The position numbers and the translations under genes are program-made. Under the pieces are notes generated by a model. It saw only the letters and a list, made by a program, of their open reading frames with translations, did no database searches and was not told the DNA's origin. Of a DNA stretch of 64,000 bases, positions 36,546 to 46,248 are shown one piece after another. The DNA lies in NCBI GenBank assembly GCA_963798865.1, contig CAWCVZ010000009.1, positions 434,001-498,000 on the forward strand. Reading direction: 5' to 3'. The first letter of the stretch is position 1. Each line of letters opens with the position of its first letter. Source of the DNA: RBG-16-34-14 sp963798865 (lineage in GTDB: Bacteria; Bacteroidota; Ignavibacteria; Ignavibacteriales; Ignavibacteriaceae).

Positions 36546-38393
36546 TCAAATACTTTTAATGATTACAAATCCCGGATTTGCAATTCGAAATGCAATATTT
36601 GTTACAGGATTAAATGGATTTGGATAATTCTGTGCCAGATAAAATTCTTTTACCAGATTATTTGAAATACTATTCACAGAAGTGGGTGAGAATAAATTTT
36701 TGTAAAAAGTAAAATTTCCGTTATACTCCCCAAGAATTAAATCTTTTCTTGAATCTCCATCCATATCTGCAAAACCGGGATGAGCATTCTGATCTACCTC
36801 TATTCCCGCGAAAAGAGTATCCGCATTTACCCACACCGGAAAATACTTGTCTCCATCATTCCTGTAATATGTTATATCTCCGAAAAGTTTTCCAATAATC
36901 AAATCATAATCGTCATCATTATCAATATCGGCAAGAGTTGGGCTGCAATAGTTAGGAAAAGTGACTCCTGAAAAGAATGTTGTATTTTCCACAAATACAT
37001 TATTACTGTCATTCAAATAAAACCTGCATTGGCCTCCTGTTTCGGCTCCAACAAGCAAATCTGGATCACCATCAGCATCAAGATCTGCAAAAGTAGGAAT
37101 ACTTGAATACCCGACATCAATGGAATTAAATATTGTTGTATTCTGTACAAATGATCCATTATTATTAATGTAACAATAGATCTGTCCGTTATCGGCTCCT
37201 GATACAATATCATAATCCTGGTCATTATCAATATCTACAAATACCGGTGAACTATAAATGCCAACACTAAAATTTGAAAATGGCATGGTGGTTTGTGTAA
37301 AAACAGGCTTAAGATTATTCCCGTCATTCCGGAAATAAATAAATTTGCCAGTCCATATTCCACTTAATAAATCATAATCTCCATCTCCATCAAAATCTGC
37401 AAGGGAAGCAGTTGCACCATTACCATCCAACCTGATTATCTTAAAATAATCCGGATAGTTTTGAAAGTTTGGGGTTGCAGCAGTTCCATTATTTCTGTAA
37501 ACATAAAGCGGACCGGATGAAGTTCCATAAATAAGATCGAAGTCGCCATCCTTGTCAAGATCAGCAAAGCAAGGATTCTTCCAGTAAGTTGATGTTTCAA
37601 CTGATGCAAAAGTTGAAGTCTCTCTTGTCCAGATAGGATTTGTTTTAGTCCCGGTATTCTTATAATAAAAAAGTGCACTGCCGTCTCTTCCAATTAAAAG
37701 ATCATAATCTTCATCGTTATCAAGGTCAGCAAATGAAGGATAGGAATTAAGACCGACATCAGGAATTCCGATAACAAGCGTTGTATCCAAATCGTATTCA
37801 GGCTCTTGAGCAGTTCCATTATTTCTGAAACCTAAAGTTAAACCGGGCTCAGGTCCGGGCACAAAAGATTCACCGATTCCAACAAGCAAATCAAGATCGC
37901 CATCATTATCAAGATCAATAAATGCAGGTTTAGGGTCCCCGCCAATTTGTGCATTAACATTTCCAAAGATTGAATCATTTTTTATAAAATCGGGCGAAGA
38001 GATTGTGCCGATATTTTCATAATAAAGTAAACCGTAATAACCGCCGATTATAAGATCGAAATCAGAATCATTATCGAGATCAGCAAGAACCGGATAATCA
38101 GAATTTGTATTAATTAAACCGCTGGAGTAAATATCCCAAAGCAGTGAAGTATCTTTGCTGAATGTTGTAGGAAACTGGTTGGAATTATTATGGAAAAAAT
38201 CAACTTTATCATCAATATTTCCAAGGAAGAGATCTAGGTTCCCATCATTGTCAATATCCGTAAAAAATGGCGCTGAAAAATTTTTTACGGTTACACCCGA
38301 TACACTGAAAACGGAATCTACTTTAAGCCAGTTTTGAGGATAGATATTTATTGAAAGGAAAAAAACCGTAAACGTAAAAATATATTTCATCAT
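36546..38393 (-). CDS. FG-GAP/VCBS repeat T9SS surface protein (3' end frameshifted)
   Basis: The ATG at 38393 (MMKYIFTF) is chosen for its GGAG box 4 bp upstream. After the signal peptide (ending NIYPQ) come about ten propeller motifs such as TDIDNDGNLDLFLG, IDLDNDGDLDLLVG and ADLDADGDPDLLVG. The sorting domain starts normally (QNYPNPFNPVTNIAF) but stops at 36546. One surplus base in the run at 36554-36557 and one missing base at 36416-36419 hide the rest (KVFDVLGNEVATLV, SSGVYFYRLVSGK, SIQTKKMILIK), which would end at 36381. Without the repair it would lack a working T9SS signal. Confidence 0.88.
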   Translation of the reverse strand: MMKYIFTFTVFFLSINIYPQNWLKVDSVFSVSGVTVKNFSAPFFTDIDNDGNLDLFLGNIDDKVDFFHNNSNQFPTTFSKDTSLLWDIYSSGLINTNSDYPVLADLDNDSDFDLIIGGYYGLLYYENIGTISSPDFIKNDSIFGNVNAQIGGDPKPAFIDLDNDGDLDLLVGIGESFVPGPEPGLTLGFRNNGTAQEPEYDLDTTLVIGIPDVGLNSYPSFADLDNDEDYDLLIGRDGSALFYYKNTGTKTNPIWTRETSTFASVETSTYWKNPCFADLDKDGDFDLIYGTSSGPLYVYRNNGTAATPNFQNYPDYFKIIRLDGNGATASLADFDGDGDYDLLSGIWTGKFIYFRNDGNNLKPVFTQTTMPFSNFSVGIYSSPVFVDIDNDQDYDIVSGADNGQIYCYINNNGSFVQNTTIFNSIDVGYSSIPTFADLDADGDPDLLVGAETGGQCRFYLNDSNNVFVENTTFFSGVTFPNYCSPTLADIDNDDDYDLIIGKLFGDITYYRNDGDKYFPVWVNADTLFAGIEVDQNAHPGFADMDGDSRKDLILGEYNGNFTFYKNLFSPTSVNSISNNLVKEFYLAQNYPNPFNPVTNIAFRIANPGFVIIKSI

Positions 38394-38457
38394 AAACTCC
38401 GGAAAAATTTTCAACAACAATTGAAAATAAATAAATTTTCCCAGAGTAGTAAGTTAA

Positions 38458-38823
38458 TTACTCGGTATAGAATTTGTCTATCATTTTGTACTGTGGATTT
38501 TTATCTCTTACAAGAACACTTTTACTTTTAAAATTATTACTTTCACCTTTTTTTAGATTTCCTACATTTACAATTATTGTATCGAGACCGGATTTATATG
38601 TAAGCTTTATTCCGGAAAAATCTTTTTCAGAAATGTTTTTTATTGTTCCTTCAATTACAATATAAGATGGCGGAGTTGAAACCGAAGGTGCACTTTCATT
38701 CATACCTGAGGGTTGAGTAACAATTATATGGTCCGTTATTTCAAAGTTTTTATCCTTATTCATAAAATAATAAATGCCAAATCCGATTGCGGCAAGAATG
38801 ATAATTGTAAAGAATGCTTTCAT
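38458..38823 (-). CDS. Small membrane-anchored FxLYD-like protein
   Basis: The 121-aa protein has one N-terminal TM (FFTIIILAAIGFGIYYFM) and a beta-rich domain, IVIEGTIKNISEKDFSGIKLTYK followed by VGNLKKGESNNFK. This resembles FxLYD/DUF3426-type extracellular Ig-like domains. AAAGGA precedes the ATG. It trails the pyrimidine cluster by 23 bp on the same strand, but no catabolic role is evident. Between its end and the VCBS gene start there is no recognisable terminator. Confidence 0.65.
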   Translation of the reverse strand: MKAFFTIIILAAIGFGIYYFMNKDKNFEITDHIIVTQPSGMNESAPSVSTPPSYIVIEGTIKNISEKDFSGIKLTYKSGLDTIIVNVGNLKKGESNNFKSKSVLVRDKNPQYKMIDKFYTE

Positions 38824-38846
38824 TTGATTTTCCTTTCTAAAAATAA

Positions 38847-39284
38847 TTAAATACCAATATCTTCATTCCATAATATCGGGTTTTTAATGATAAAATCTTT
38901 CATAAGTTTTATGCATTCCGCATCATTTAAAATCTGCAGTTCAATACCTCTTGAGCGAAGATAATCTTCCGGTCCTTTAAAGTTTTTATTTTCGCCAATA
39001 ATAACCTTTGGGATCTTGAATAAAAGAATTGCACCGCTGCACATATCGCAGGGAGAAAGAGTTGAATAAAGCGTTGCACTCCTGTAATCATTTTCTTTTA
39101 ACCTACCTGCATTTTCCAGACAGTCCATCTCAGCATGAAAAACAGCACTTCCTTTCTGAACGCGCCTGTTATGACCTGAACCGATTATTTTATTATTAAT
39201 AACCAGCACGGAACCAATCGGGATTCCTCCTTCATCAAGTCCTTTTTTTGCTTCATTAAAAGCTGCCCGAAGAAATTCATCCAT
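38847..39284 (-). CDS. Cytosine deaminase, fungal Fcy1-like CDA fold
   Basis: The 145-aa CDA-superfamily enzyme has zinc and catalytic motifs HAEMDCLEN (His plus catalytic Glu) and SPCDMC (two Cys). The flanks resemble yeast cytosine deaminase Fcy1: PIGSVL, GSGHNRRVQKGSA, YSTLSPCDMCSGAI, GENKNF and the C-terminal NEDIG substrate-closing motif. It should convert cytosine to uracil, which fits its place after an NCS1 permease and the uracil-reduction genes. A tRNA-adenosine or guanine deaminase is less likely given the C-terminus. Its ATG is 1 bp past the permease stop. Confidence 0.88.
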   Translation of the reverse strand: MDEFLRAAFNEAKKGLDEGGIPIGSVLVINNKIIGSGHNRRVQKGSAVFHAEMDCLENAGRLKENDYRSATLYSTLSPCDMCSGAILLFKIPKVIIGENKNFKGPEDYLRSRGIELQILNDAECIKLMKDFIIKNPILWNEDIGI

Positions 39285-39285
39285 T

Positions 39286-40710
39286 TTAAGATTTATTTTT
39301 TTTCATTAATAAAAGATAAACTAAAAATGCGATAATAAATCCGGAGAACCATGCATAATCATATAAAAAATGGAGAGAAGAAATTATTAAACCAATCAGC
39401 GCAACAGCAATTCCTGCAAATAGAGAAATTAATGCTTTAAAATTAAAACCGTTTGTATATTTATATATACCGGATGGATCATATAAATCTTTGGGTTTCA
39501 ACAATTTTTTTCTAACAAGAAAATAATCACAAATGAGAATTCCAGCAATTGGTCCTAAGAATCCCGAGTAACCAACAAGCCATCCAAAAATATAAGAACT
39601 GAAATCTGAGAGAAGTTTCCATGGCATCATCACAATTCCTAAAACTGCTGTGATTAGTCCTCCCTTAACAAAGGTAATATTCTTTGGAGATAGGTTTGCA
39701 AAATCATTTGCAGGGGAGACAACATTTGCAGCGATATTTGTTGTTAAAGTTGCAATGATTAATGAAACTAAAGAAATCACTACAACAACCGGGTTTTTAA
39801 ATTTTGAAAGTAAAGTAACGGGGTCCCAGATAGCTTCTCCATAAATAATAACCGTTGCAGATGTTACTGCAATTCCAATAAATGAAAAGCTGATCATCGA
39901 AGGGGGAAGTCCGATTGCCTGACCAAGAATTTGTGCTCTCTGGTTTTTTGCAAACCTGGTAAAATCCGGAATATTAAGTGAAAGTGTTGCCCAGAAACCA
40001 ACCATTCCTGTTAAAGATGGAATAAAAAATTTCCAGAATTCCGCTGAGGTTTGAAATTTACTTGGCTGGCTTAAAATCGGACCGAAACCTTTTGCATTAA
40101 CAAAAGCCCAGATCAAAAGCCCAAGCCCGACTAAAATTAAAAATGGCGCGGAAAATGATTCAAGCCATCTAATAGAATCAATTCCTTTAACAATGAAATA
40201 AACATTCATTGCCCAGAAAATTAAAAACCCGATAGCCGGACCCCAGGAAAAAACAGCCCAATCGGGAAGCAGCAGAATAATTAAGGAATTAAATGCTTGT
40301 CCTCCAATCCACGTTTGTATTCCAAACCATCCGCAGGCAACAAGAGCCCTGAGCATTGCAGGAACATTTGAACCTTTAGTTCCAAATGATGCCCGGGCAA
40401 GGACAGGGAAAGGAATTCCATACTTTGTCCCGGCGTGTGCATTAAGTACCATAGGTATTAGCACTATTATATTTCCTAATCCTATTGTTAACATTGCCTG
40501 CCACCAGTTCATTCCGCCTGCAATTAAACCGCTCGCAAGCATATAGGTAGGAATGCAGACACTCATTCCAATCCATAGAGCAGCAATGTTATAAGTGCCC
40601 CAGCTTCGTTCTGAAATTTTTGTAGGTGAGAGATCTTTGTTTATTAATTTTTTATCCCGAATAGCAGATAGGTCAGTCTCAATCAGTTCTGTGTCTAAAA
40701 AATTATTCAT
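39286..40710 (-). CDS. NCS1-family nucleobase permease (cytosine/uracil/allantoin type)
   Basis: The 474-aa inner-membrane protein has about 12 TM helices. It opens with the NCS1 signature region: RSWGTYNIAALWIGMSVCIP, then ASGLIAGGMNWWQA and FPVLARASFGTKGSNVP, and GWFGIQTWIGGQAF as in Mhp1-type Na+-coupled carriers. In this operon it should import uracil or cytosine; hydantoin or allantoin cannot be excluded. Confidence 0.93.
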   Translation of the reverse strand: MNNFLDTELIETDLSAIRDKKLINKDLSPTKISERSWGTYNIAALWIGMSVCIPTYMLASGLIAGGMNWWQAMLTIGLGNIIVLIPMVLNAHAGTKYGIPFPVLARASFGTKGSNVPAMLRALVACGWFGIQTWIGGQAFNSLIILLLPDWAVFSWGPAIGFLIFWAMNVYFIVKGIDSIRWLESFSAPFLILVGLGLLIWAFVNAKGFGPILSQPSKFQTSAEFWKFFIPSLTGMVGFWATLSLNIPDFTRFAKNQRAQILGQAIGLPPSMISFSFIGIAVTSATVIIYGEAIWDPVTLLSKFKNPVVVVISLVSLIIATLTTNIAANVVSPANDFANLSPKNITFVKGGLITAVLGIVMMPWKLLSDFSSYIFGWLVGYSGFLGPIAGILICDYFLVRKKLLKPKDLYDPSGIYKYTNGFNFKALISLFAGIAVALIGLIISSLHFLYDYAWFSGFIIAFLVYLLLMKKNKS

Positions 40711-40749
40711 TCACTTTATATGGCTGGTTTACAAATTACTCAAGGATAT

Positions 40750-42138
40750 TTAACCCCAGGCACCCGCATAAGTATCTCTCTTCATAAAATTTCCACGCCC
40801 TGCTCTTCCTAAGAACTTGTTATTCTCAACAACTACCTCGCCGCGAGATATAACAACTTCGGCATTTCCTTTTATTTTTTTCCCCTCAAACATTGAGTAA
40901 TCCACATGCATATGGTGAGAATGTACTGAAAGAGTATGTACAAATTCAGGGTCCCATATAAGAACATCAGCATCAGAACCAATGGCAATCGTTCCTTTCC
41001 TTGGATATAAGCCAAACATTTTTGCAGGAGTTGCTGAAGTTAATTCGACCCACCTGTTTACTGAAATTCTTTTTTCATTTACTCCCCCCTCAAAAAGAAG
41101 CTGAAGCCTGTGTTCAATTCCAGGTCCTCCATTCGGAATTTTTGTAAAATCATCTTTGCCTAATTCTTTTTGTTCTTTAAAGCAGAAAGGACAATGATCA
41201 GTAGATACAACCTGCAAAGTATTCTTTTGCAAGCCAGCCCAAAGTTTATCCTGGTGCCACTTTTCACGTAGCGGCGGAGTAAAGACAACTTTTGCATCTT
41301 CAAAGCCGGGTTTGTTCATATCATCTAAAGATAAAAACAAATATTGCGGACAGGTTTCTGCATAAGTCGGTAAACCCTTATCGCGTGCCTCAGCAACTTT
41401 TTCAAGAGCATCGTTAGAAGATAAATGAACAATATAAACCGGGGCACAAGCCATTTCAGAAAGAGCAATTGCCCTGTTAACTGCTTCACCTTCAGCTGTA
41501 GTCGGACGGGTTAGTGCATGGTAAATGGGAGCTGTTTTACCTTCCGCCAATGTTTGTTTAACAATAGTATCAATAACACTTCCGTTTTCGGCATGCATAC
41601 AAACCAGGGCACCGGTTTTTGCGGTGTGCTTCATCGCTTTGAAAATAGTTGCATCATCAACCATTAATACACCGGGATAAGCCATAAACAATTTAAAGCT
41701 TGAAACTCCTTCTCTTACCATATCACTCATATCTTCAATGTGTGCATCGGGAAGATCAGTAATAATCATATGCAAACCATAATCAATTGTTGCTTTACCC
41801 TGGGCTTTTTTCCACCAAATATCAAGAGCGTCCCGCATTCGTGTACCCTTTGACTGGATTGCAAAATCTATTAAGCATGTTGTTCCGCCAAATGCTGCAG
41901 CACGTGTTCCGGATTCAAAATCATCGCTTGAAGTTGTTCCGCCAAAAGGCATATCCAAGTGAGTATGAACATCAACACCACCGGGGATTACAAATTTGTT
42001 CTTTGCATTAATCACTTTATCAGCTTGTATTTTTAATTCATTTCCAATTGTAGTAATCTTATCATTTTCGATATATATATCAGCAAGATAATCCTGTTCG
42101 GCAGTTATAATGCGACCGTTTTTTATCAATATTGACAT
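40750..42138 (-). CDS. hydA: Dihydropyrimidinase
   Basis: The 462-aa cyclic amidohydrolase has zinc motif GGVDVHTHLDMPFGG, the carbamylated-Lys segment SSFKLFMAYPG, MHAENG, VYIVHLSS, and STDHCPF (catalytic Asp region). These are the dihydropyrimidinase/hydantoinase signatures, with the usual length. It opens dihydrouracil to N-carbamoyl-beta-alanine. Neighbours PreA/PreT supply the substrate and the nitrilase-family amidohydrolase takes the product. Confidence 0.95.
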   Translation of the reverse strand: MSILIKNGRIITAEQDYLADIYIENDKITTIGNELKIQADKVINAKNKFVIPGGVDVHTHLDMPFGGTTSSDDFESGTRAAAFGGTTCLIDFAIQSKGTRMRDALDIWWKKAQGKATIDYGLHMIITDLPDAHIEDMSDMVREGVSSFKLFMAYPGVLMVDDATIFKAMKHTAKTGALVCMHAENGSVIDTIVKQTLAEGKTAPIYHALTRPTTAEGEAVNRAIALSEMACAPVYIVHLSSNDALEKVAEARDKGLPTYAETCPQYLFLSLDDMNKPGFEDAKVVFTPPLREKWHQDKLWAGLQKNTLQVVSTDHCPFCFKEQKELGKDDFTKIPNGGPGIEHRLQLLFEGGVNEKRISVNRWVELTSATPAKMFGLYPRKGTIAIGSDADVLIWDPEFVHTLSVHSHHMHVDYSMFEGKKIKGNAEVVISRGEVVVENNKFLGRAGRGNFMKRDTYAGAWG

Positions 42139-42171
42139 AGGCTATCCTTAATTATAATTTTTTAAAACAGA

Positions 42172-43491
42172 TTAATGAATTACAATTCCATTTTCCTTTT
42201 GAAACTTTGCAAGATTTTCCCAGGATAGTGGTTTATTTTCATTCTTAAAATCTTCAGTCAGTTCGTTCCAGGTTTTAGTTTTACTGCCATCATCCAGCCT
42301 TACCATGGAGATACATCCTTCAACGGGACAAACAATTGCGCACAAACGGCATCCTACGCAATCTTCCTCTCTTACCTGAGTTTTATTATGTCCGTTTACA
42401 GGAATTAAATCGATACATTGATGAGCGCCATCTTCACAGGCAACATAGCATAAATTGCAATGAATACATTTCGATTGATCAATTCTTGCTGCGGTTTTAT
42501 AAAGCAGATTAAAATTCCCAAAGTCTTCAATCTGCTGTACTGCTTTTCCTTTTATTTCATTTAAGGAATTATATCCTTTTTCTTCCATCCAGTTTGTCAT
42601 ACCTTCAATTAAATCCTCAATTATTCTGAATCCATAATGCATAACGGCAGTACAAATTTGTACACTGTCTGCACCAAGCAAAATAAATTCGAGTGCGTCC
42701 CGCCAGGTACTTATTCCTCCAATACCTGAAATTGGAAGACTGATTTCCGGATCGCTTGTTACCTGTGATAAAAGATGAAGGGCAATTGGTTTTACAGCAG
42801 GACCCGCAAAACCACCATGTGAACTTCTTCCATCAATTGTCGGCTGGATTTTAAAAGTGTCGAGGTCTATCCCCATAATACTATTAATTGTATTTATCAA
42901 TGAGAGACCGGATGCGTTTGCTGCTTTTGCAGCTCTTGCAGGATAACGAATATCAGTAACGTTTGGTGTTAATTTAACGAGCACGGGAATTGTAGAAACT
43001 TCTGTAACCCATTCTGTTATCATCTTGCAGTATTCAGGAACTTGTCCAACTGCAGCGCCCATTCCTCTTTCACTCATTCCATGCGGACATCCGTAATTCA
43101 ATTCAATTCCATCAGCACCGGTATCAATTGTGCGCTTAACAATTTCATGCCATGTTTCTTTTTTAGATTCAACCATAAGAGATACAATAACAGCACGATC
43201 CGGCCAGAGTTTTTTTGTTTCGGCAATTTCTTTCAGATTTACTTCAATCGGTCTGTCGCTTATTAATTCAATGTTATTCAAGCCAATGATTTTTTCTCCG
43301 TTGTAATCAATAGAACCATACCTGTTGCAGACATTCATAACAGGTTCACCGATTGTCTTCCAGACAGTCCCGCCCCAGCCTTTTTCAAATGCCTTACAAT
43401 TCTGATATGCCGAATTTGAAGGTGGTGCGGAAGCCAGCCAGAAAGGATTTGGAGATTTTATTCCGCCGCAATTAATTGATAAATCTACCAT
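42172..43491 (-). CDS. preA: NAD-dependent dihydropyrimidine dehydrogenase subunit PreA
   Basis: The 439-aa protein has an FMN-binding dihydroorotate-dehydrogenase-like barrel (SPNPFWLASAPPSNSAYQ; LNYGCPHGMSERGMGAAVGQ; VKLTPNVTDI; GIGGISTWRDA). A C-terminal ferredoxin domain carries two 4Fe-4S motifs (CIHCNLCYVACEDGAHQC and CVGCRLCAIVCPVEGC). It reduces uracil or thymine with electrons passed from PreT. At the position I align with the mammalian active-site Cys (LACGQ) the sequence reads AAVGQ. Confidence 0.95.
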   Translation of the reverse strand: MVDLSINCGGIKSPNPFWLASAPPSNSAYQNCKAFEKGWGGTVWKTIGEPVMNVCNRYGSIDYNGEKIIGLNNIELISDRPIEVNLKEIAETKKLWPDRAVIVSLMVESKKETWHEIVKRTIDTGADGIELNYGCPHGMSERGMGAAVGQVPEYCKMITEWVTEVSTIPVLVKLTPNVTDIRYPARAAKAANASGLSLINTINSIMGIDLDTFKIQPTIDGRSSHGGFAGPAVKPIALHLLSQVTSDPEISLPISGIGGISTWRDALEFILLGADSVQICTAVMHYGFRIIEDLIEGMTNWMEEKGYNSLNEIKGKAVQQIEDFGNFNLLYKTAARIDQSKCIHCNLCYVACEDGAHQCIDLIPVNGHNKTQVREEDCVGCRLCAIVCPVEGCISMVRLDDGSKTKTWNELTEDFKNENKPLSWENLAKFQKENGIVIH

Positions 43492-43522
43492 AGATTAACC
43501 TATATTCTTCATTAATAAATTC

Positions 43523-44866
43523 TTATTTATTAATTAAATAATTATCTATACCGTGAGCTGCCATCTTTCCGTCATAAGCCGCATTTACAGTTTCCTTTCC
43601 GCCATTTATACAATCACCGCCGGCAAAAATTTTTGGGTTATTAGTCTGATAAGTTTCTTCATTAATGGTAACTCTGTCATTTGAAATTTTAAGATTGGGA
43701 ATTGAGTTAAGAAAATCTAAATTATGCTGTTGCCCGAGAGCATAAATTACCATATCAGTGTTAATGAGAAATTCTGAATTGTCTATAGGTACGGGTAAAC
43801 GTCTTCCGCTTTTATCTTTATCTCCTAATTCCATTTTCAGACATTTAATGCTCTCAACTTTATGATTGCCTATAAATTCAACCGGTGATGTTAGAAAGTG
43901 AAAAATGATTCCATCATTTTTAGCGAGACGAAATTCAAAATCATTTGCAGGCATTTCTTCTTCTGATCTTCTGTAAATAATATTTACTTTTTCGGCACCA
44001 AGACGTTTTGCTTCAGTAGCTGCATCAATTGCAGTATTGCCGGCTCCAATAATTGTAACCGTTTTTCCAATATTTACTGAACTCCACTTTTCTTTTTTAA
44101 CCTTGTTAATAAATGAAATAGCCCTTACAACTCCATCTAAGTTTTCACCGGGAATATTTAGGTGGTTGCTTTCTCCTAAACCAACTCCAATAAAAACTGC
44201 ATCGTGCTTAGACATTAAATCATTTATAGAAATTGTTTCTCCGATTCTTACTCCGGTATTAATTTTAACTCCAAAACTTTTTACAAGTTCGACTTCTTTT
44301 AAGCTGTCCCGTTGCCTGGTTTTGTAAGGCGCGATTCCCCAGGTACTCAAACCACCTGGCAAATCATTTGCTTCATATATCTGAACTTCATAGCCGAGTA
44401 ATGCAAGCTCCGCAGCGCAGGCAAGACCAGCCGGACCTGAACCAATTATTCCAACAGATTTCCCTTTCTTTTCTTTAATCTTAAATAAAGCGGGCATTCC
44501 TGAATTAAAATAATTTTCAATTGCATAACGCTGGAGTCTTCCTATCTCAATAGGTTTCTCTCCTTTTTCATTATAAACGCAAGCTCCTTCACAAAGATCC
44601 TCAACCGGACAGGCTTTTGCGCATGTAAGAGCAATCCAGTTAGATTCAAGTATAGTTTTAGCTGAGCCTTTAATATTTCCCGTAGAAATTTTTTTTATGA
44701 ATCCGGGGATATCAATATGAGTAGGACAGGCATTTTTACACGGAGAATCATAACAATAAAGACAGCGGTTAGCTTCAGCTACGGCTCCATTTTTTGAAAA
44801 AGGAGGGATCAGCTCTTTAAAATTTTCTTCGTATTCTTTATCGGAAAGTTTTGGGGCAATATTCAT
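43523..44866 (-). CDS. preT: NAD-dependent dihydropyrimidine dehydrogenase subunit PreT
   Basis: The 447-aa protein has an N-terminal Fe-S domain (CLYCYDSPCKNACPTHIDIP; LTCAKACPVEDLCEGAC), an FAD-binding GSGPAGLACAAELALLG, and an NAD-binding GAGNTAIDAATEAKRLG, followed by YRRSEEEMPA. It ends with the FAD-contact segment FAGGDCINGGKETVNAAYDGK. This is the GltB-small-subunit-like oxidoreductase that takes electrons from NADH to PreA. Gene order supports preT over other glutamate-synthase-like flavoproteins. Confidence 0.94.
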   Translation of the reverse strand: MNIAPKLSDKEYEENFKELIPPFSKNGAVAEANRCLYCYDSPCKNACPTHIDIPGFIKKISTGNIKGSAKTILESNWIALTCAKACPVEDLCEGACVYNEKGEKPIEIGRLQRYAIENYFNSGMPALFKIKEKKGKSVGIIGSGPAGLACAAELALLGYEVQIYEANDLPGGLSTWGIAPYKTRQRDSLKEVELVKSFGVKINTGVRIGETISINDLMSKHDAVFIGVGLGESNHLNIPGENLDGVVRAISFINKVKKEKWSSVNIGKTVTIIGAGNTAIDAATEAKRLGAEKVNIIYRRSEEEMPANDFEFRLAKNDGIIFHFLTSPVEFIGNHKVESIKCLKMELGDKDKSGRRLPVPIDNSEFLINTDMVIYALGQQHNLDFLNSIPNLKISNDRVTINEETYQTNNPKIFAGGDCINGGKETVNAAYDGKMAAHGIDNYLINK

Positions 44867-44913
44867 AATTATAATTCAGGTGTGAGATGTTTTTTATAAT
44901 AAATTTTCATTCA

Positions 44914-46224
44914 TCAACATCTGCTTAAGGAAATATCCATTGCATGAATAAAATCGTCAACTTCACTTCTGCTTACAGTAAGAGGCGGAGAGATTCGTAC
45001 AACATTTCCGTACAGACCTCCTTTACCAATCAATACTTTTTCTTTTTTCATTTCTTCAAAAAGTTTTCCAACAGTTTGAGGATCGGGCTCTTTATCTTCT
45101 TTTACAAATTCGCAAGCCTGCATTAATCCCATTCCACGTACATCTCCGATTGAAGGATATTTTTTTTGTAAGTCTTCCAGTCCTTCGCGTAAATATTGTC
45201 CTACTTCATAAGAATTTTGTGCAAGGTTTTCTTCTTCAATAATCTGGATAGTTGCAAGAGCAGCAGCCATTGAAACCGGATTACCCCCGAATGTTGAAAT
45301 TGTAAGTCCCGTAAAACTATCAGCAATCTCAGTTCTTGCAATAGTAGCACCAAGAGGAACGCCATTAGCTATTCCTTTTGCTGCGGTAAGAATATCAGGT
45401 TCAACCTCCCAGTGTTCAATTCCAAACATTCGCTTTCCTGTTCTGCCAAATCCTGTTTGGACTTCATCTGCAATAAAAACACCGCCATACTTTTTAACAA
45501 TTGGAACAGCTACCTTGAAATATTCTTTCGGCGGAGTAATAAAACCTCCAACACCCTGAATCGGCTCGGCAATAAATCCTGCAACCTTACCACTTGTAGT
45601 TGTTAAAATTAATTCTTCAATATCCTGCGCACATTTTATTTCACAAGATGGATAAGTTAATCCAAGAGGACAACGGTAACAGTAAGGACTTACTGCATGT
45701 TTAATTCCCGGAATATGAGTACCGCCATGCCGCCATCCTGCGTTCCCTGTTAAGCTCATAGCAAGAAGTGAACGTCCTGAATAGCTGTGTCGTAGAGCTA
45801 TTACTTCCTGATTGCCGGTATAATGCATAGCAAGAAAAATTGCAGTTTCATCCGCTTCGGTTCCACTGTTGGTAAAAAATGTTTTCTTTAATTTACCCGG
45901 GGTTATTTCAGAAAGTTTTTCAGCTAAGAGAGCAATGTTTTCTGTAGGATATAAAGTTGAAGTATGTTGAAGTTTATTTATTTGTTCAGTTATACGGTCA
46001 TTTACTTTCGGATTACAATGTCCCACACTAATTGTTAAAATCCCTCCAAAGAAATCGAGATATTTATTTCCTTCAGGATCATAAACATACATTCCATCAG
46101 CCTGATCAATGACTAATGGCTCTTTATAGTAATTGATAACACTCGGAAATAAATATTCCTTGTTTTTTAATCTTATCTCCTCTGAAGAAAGTTTACTTTT
46201 TTCTTTTACTGAAATTTCAGTCAT
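44914..46224 (-). CDS. Class III aminotransferase, probably beta-alanine transaminase
   Basis: The 436-aa PLP enzyme has signatures FFGGILTISVGHCNP, TFFTNSGTEADETA, FIADEVQTGFGRTGK and the Schiff-base Lys in DILTAAKGIANG. It resembles the AGXT2/alanine-glyoxylate group. Operon context points to conversion of beta-alanine (from uracil) or 3-aminoisobutyrate (from thymine) to the semialdehyde, with pyruvate, glyoxylate or 2-oxoglutarate as acceptor. Substrate choice is inferred. Confidence 0.88.
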   Translation of the reverse strand: MTEISVKEKSKLSSEEIRLKNKEYLFPSVINYYKEPLVIDQADGMYVYDPEGNKYLDFFGGILTISVGHCNPKVNDRITEQINKLQHTSTLYPTENIALLAEKLSEITPGKLKKTFFTNSGTEADETAIFLAMHYTGNQEVIALRHSYSGRSLLAMSLTGNAGWRHGGTHIPGIKHAVSPYCYRCPLGLTYPSCEIKCAQDIEELILTTTSGKVAGFIAEPIQGVGGFITPPKEYFKVAVPIVKKYGGVFIADEVQTGFGRTGKRMFGIEHWEVEPDILTAAKGIANGVPLGATIARTEIADSFTGLTISTFGGNPVSMAAALATIQIIEEENLAQNSYEVGQYLREGLEDLQKKYPSIGDVRGMGLMQACEFVKEDKEPDPQTVGKLFEEMKKEKVLIGKGGLYGNVVRISPPLTVSRSEVDDFIHAMDISLSRC

Positions 46225-46248
46225 AAAATTATTTTCCCTTTAAGATTT

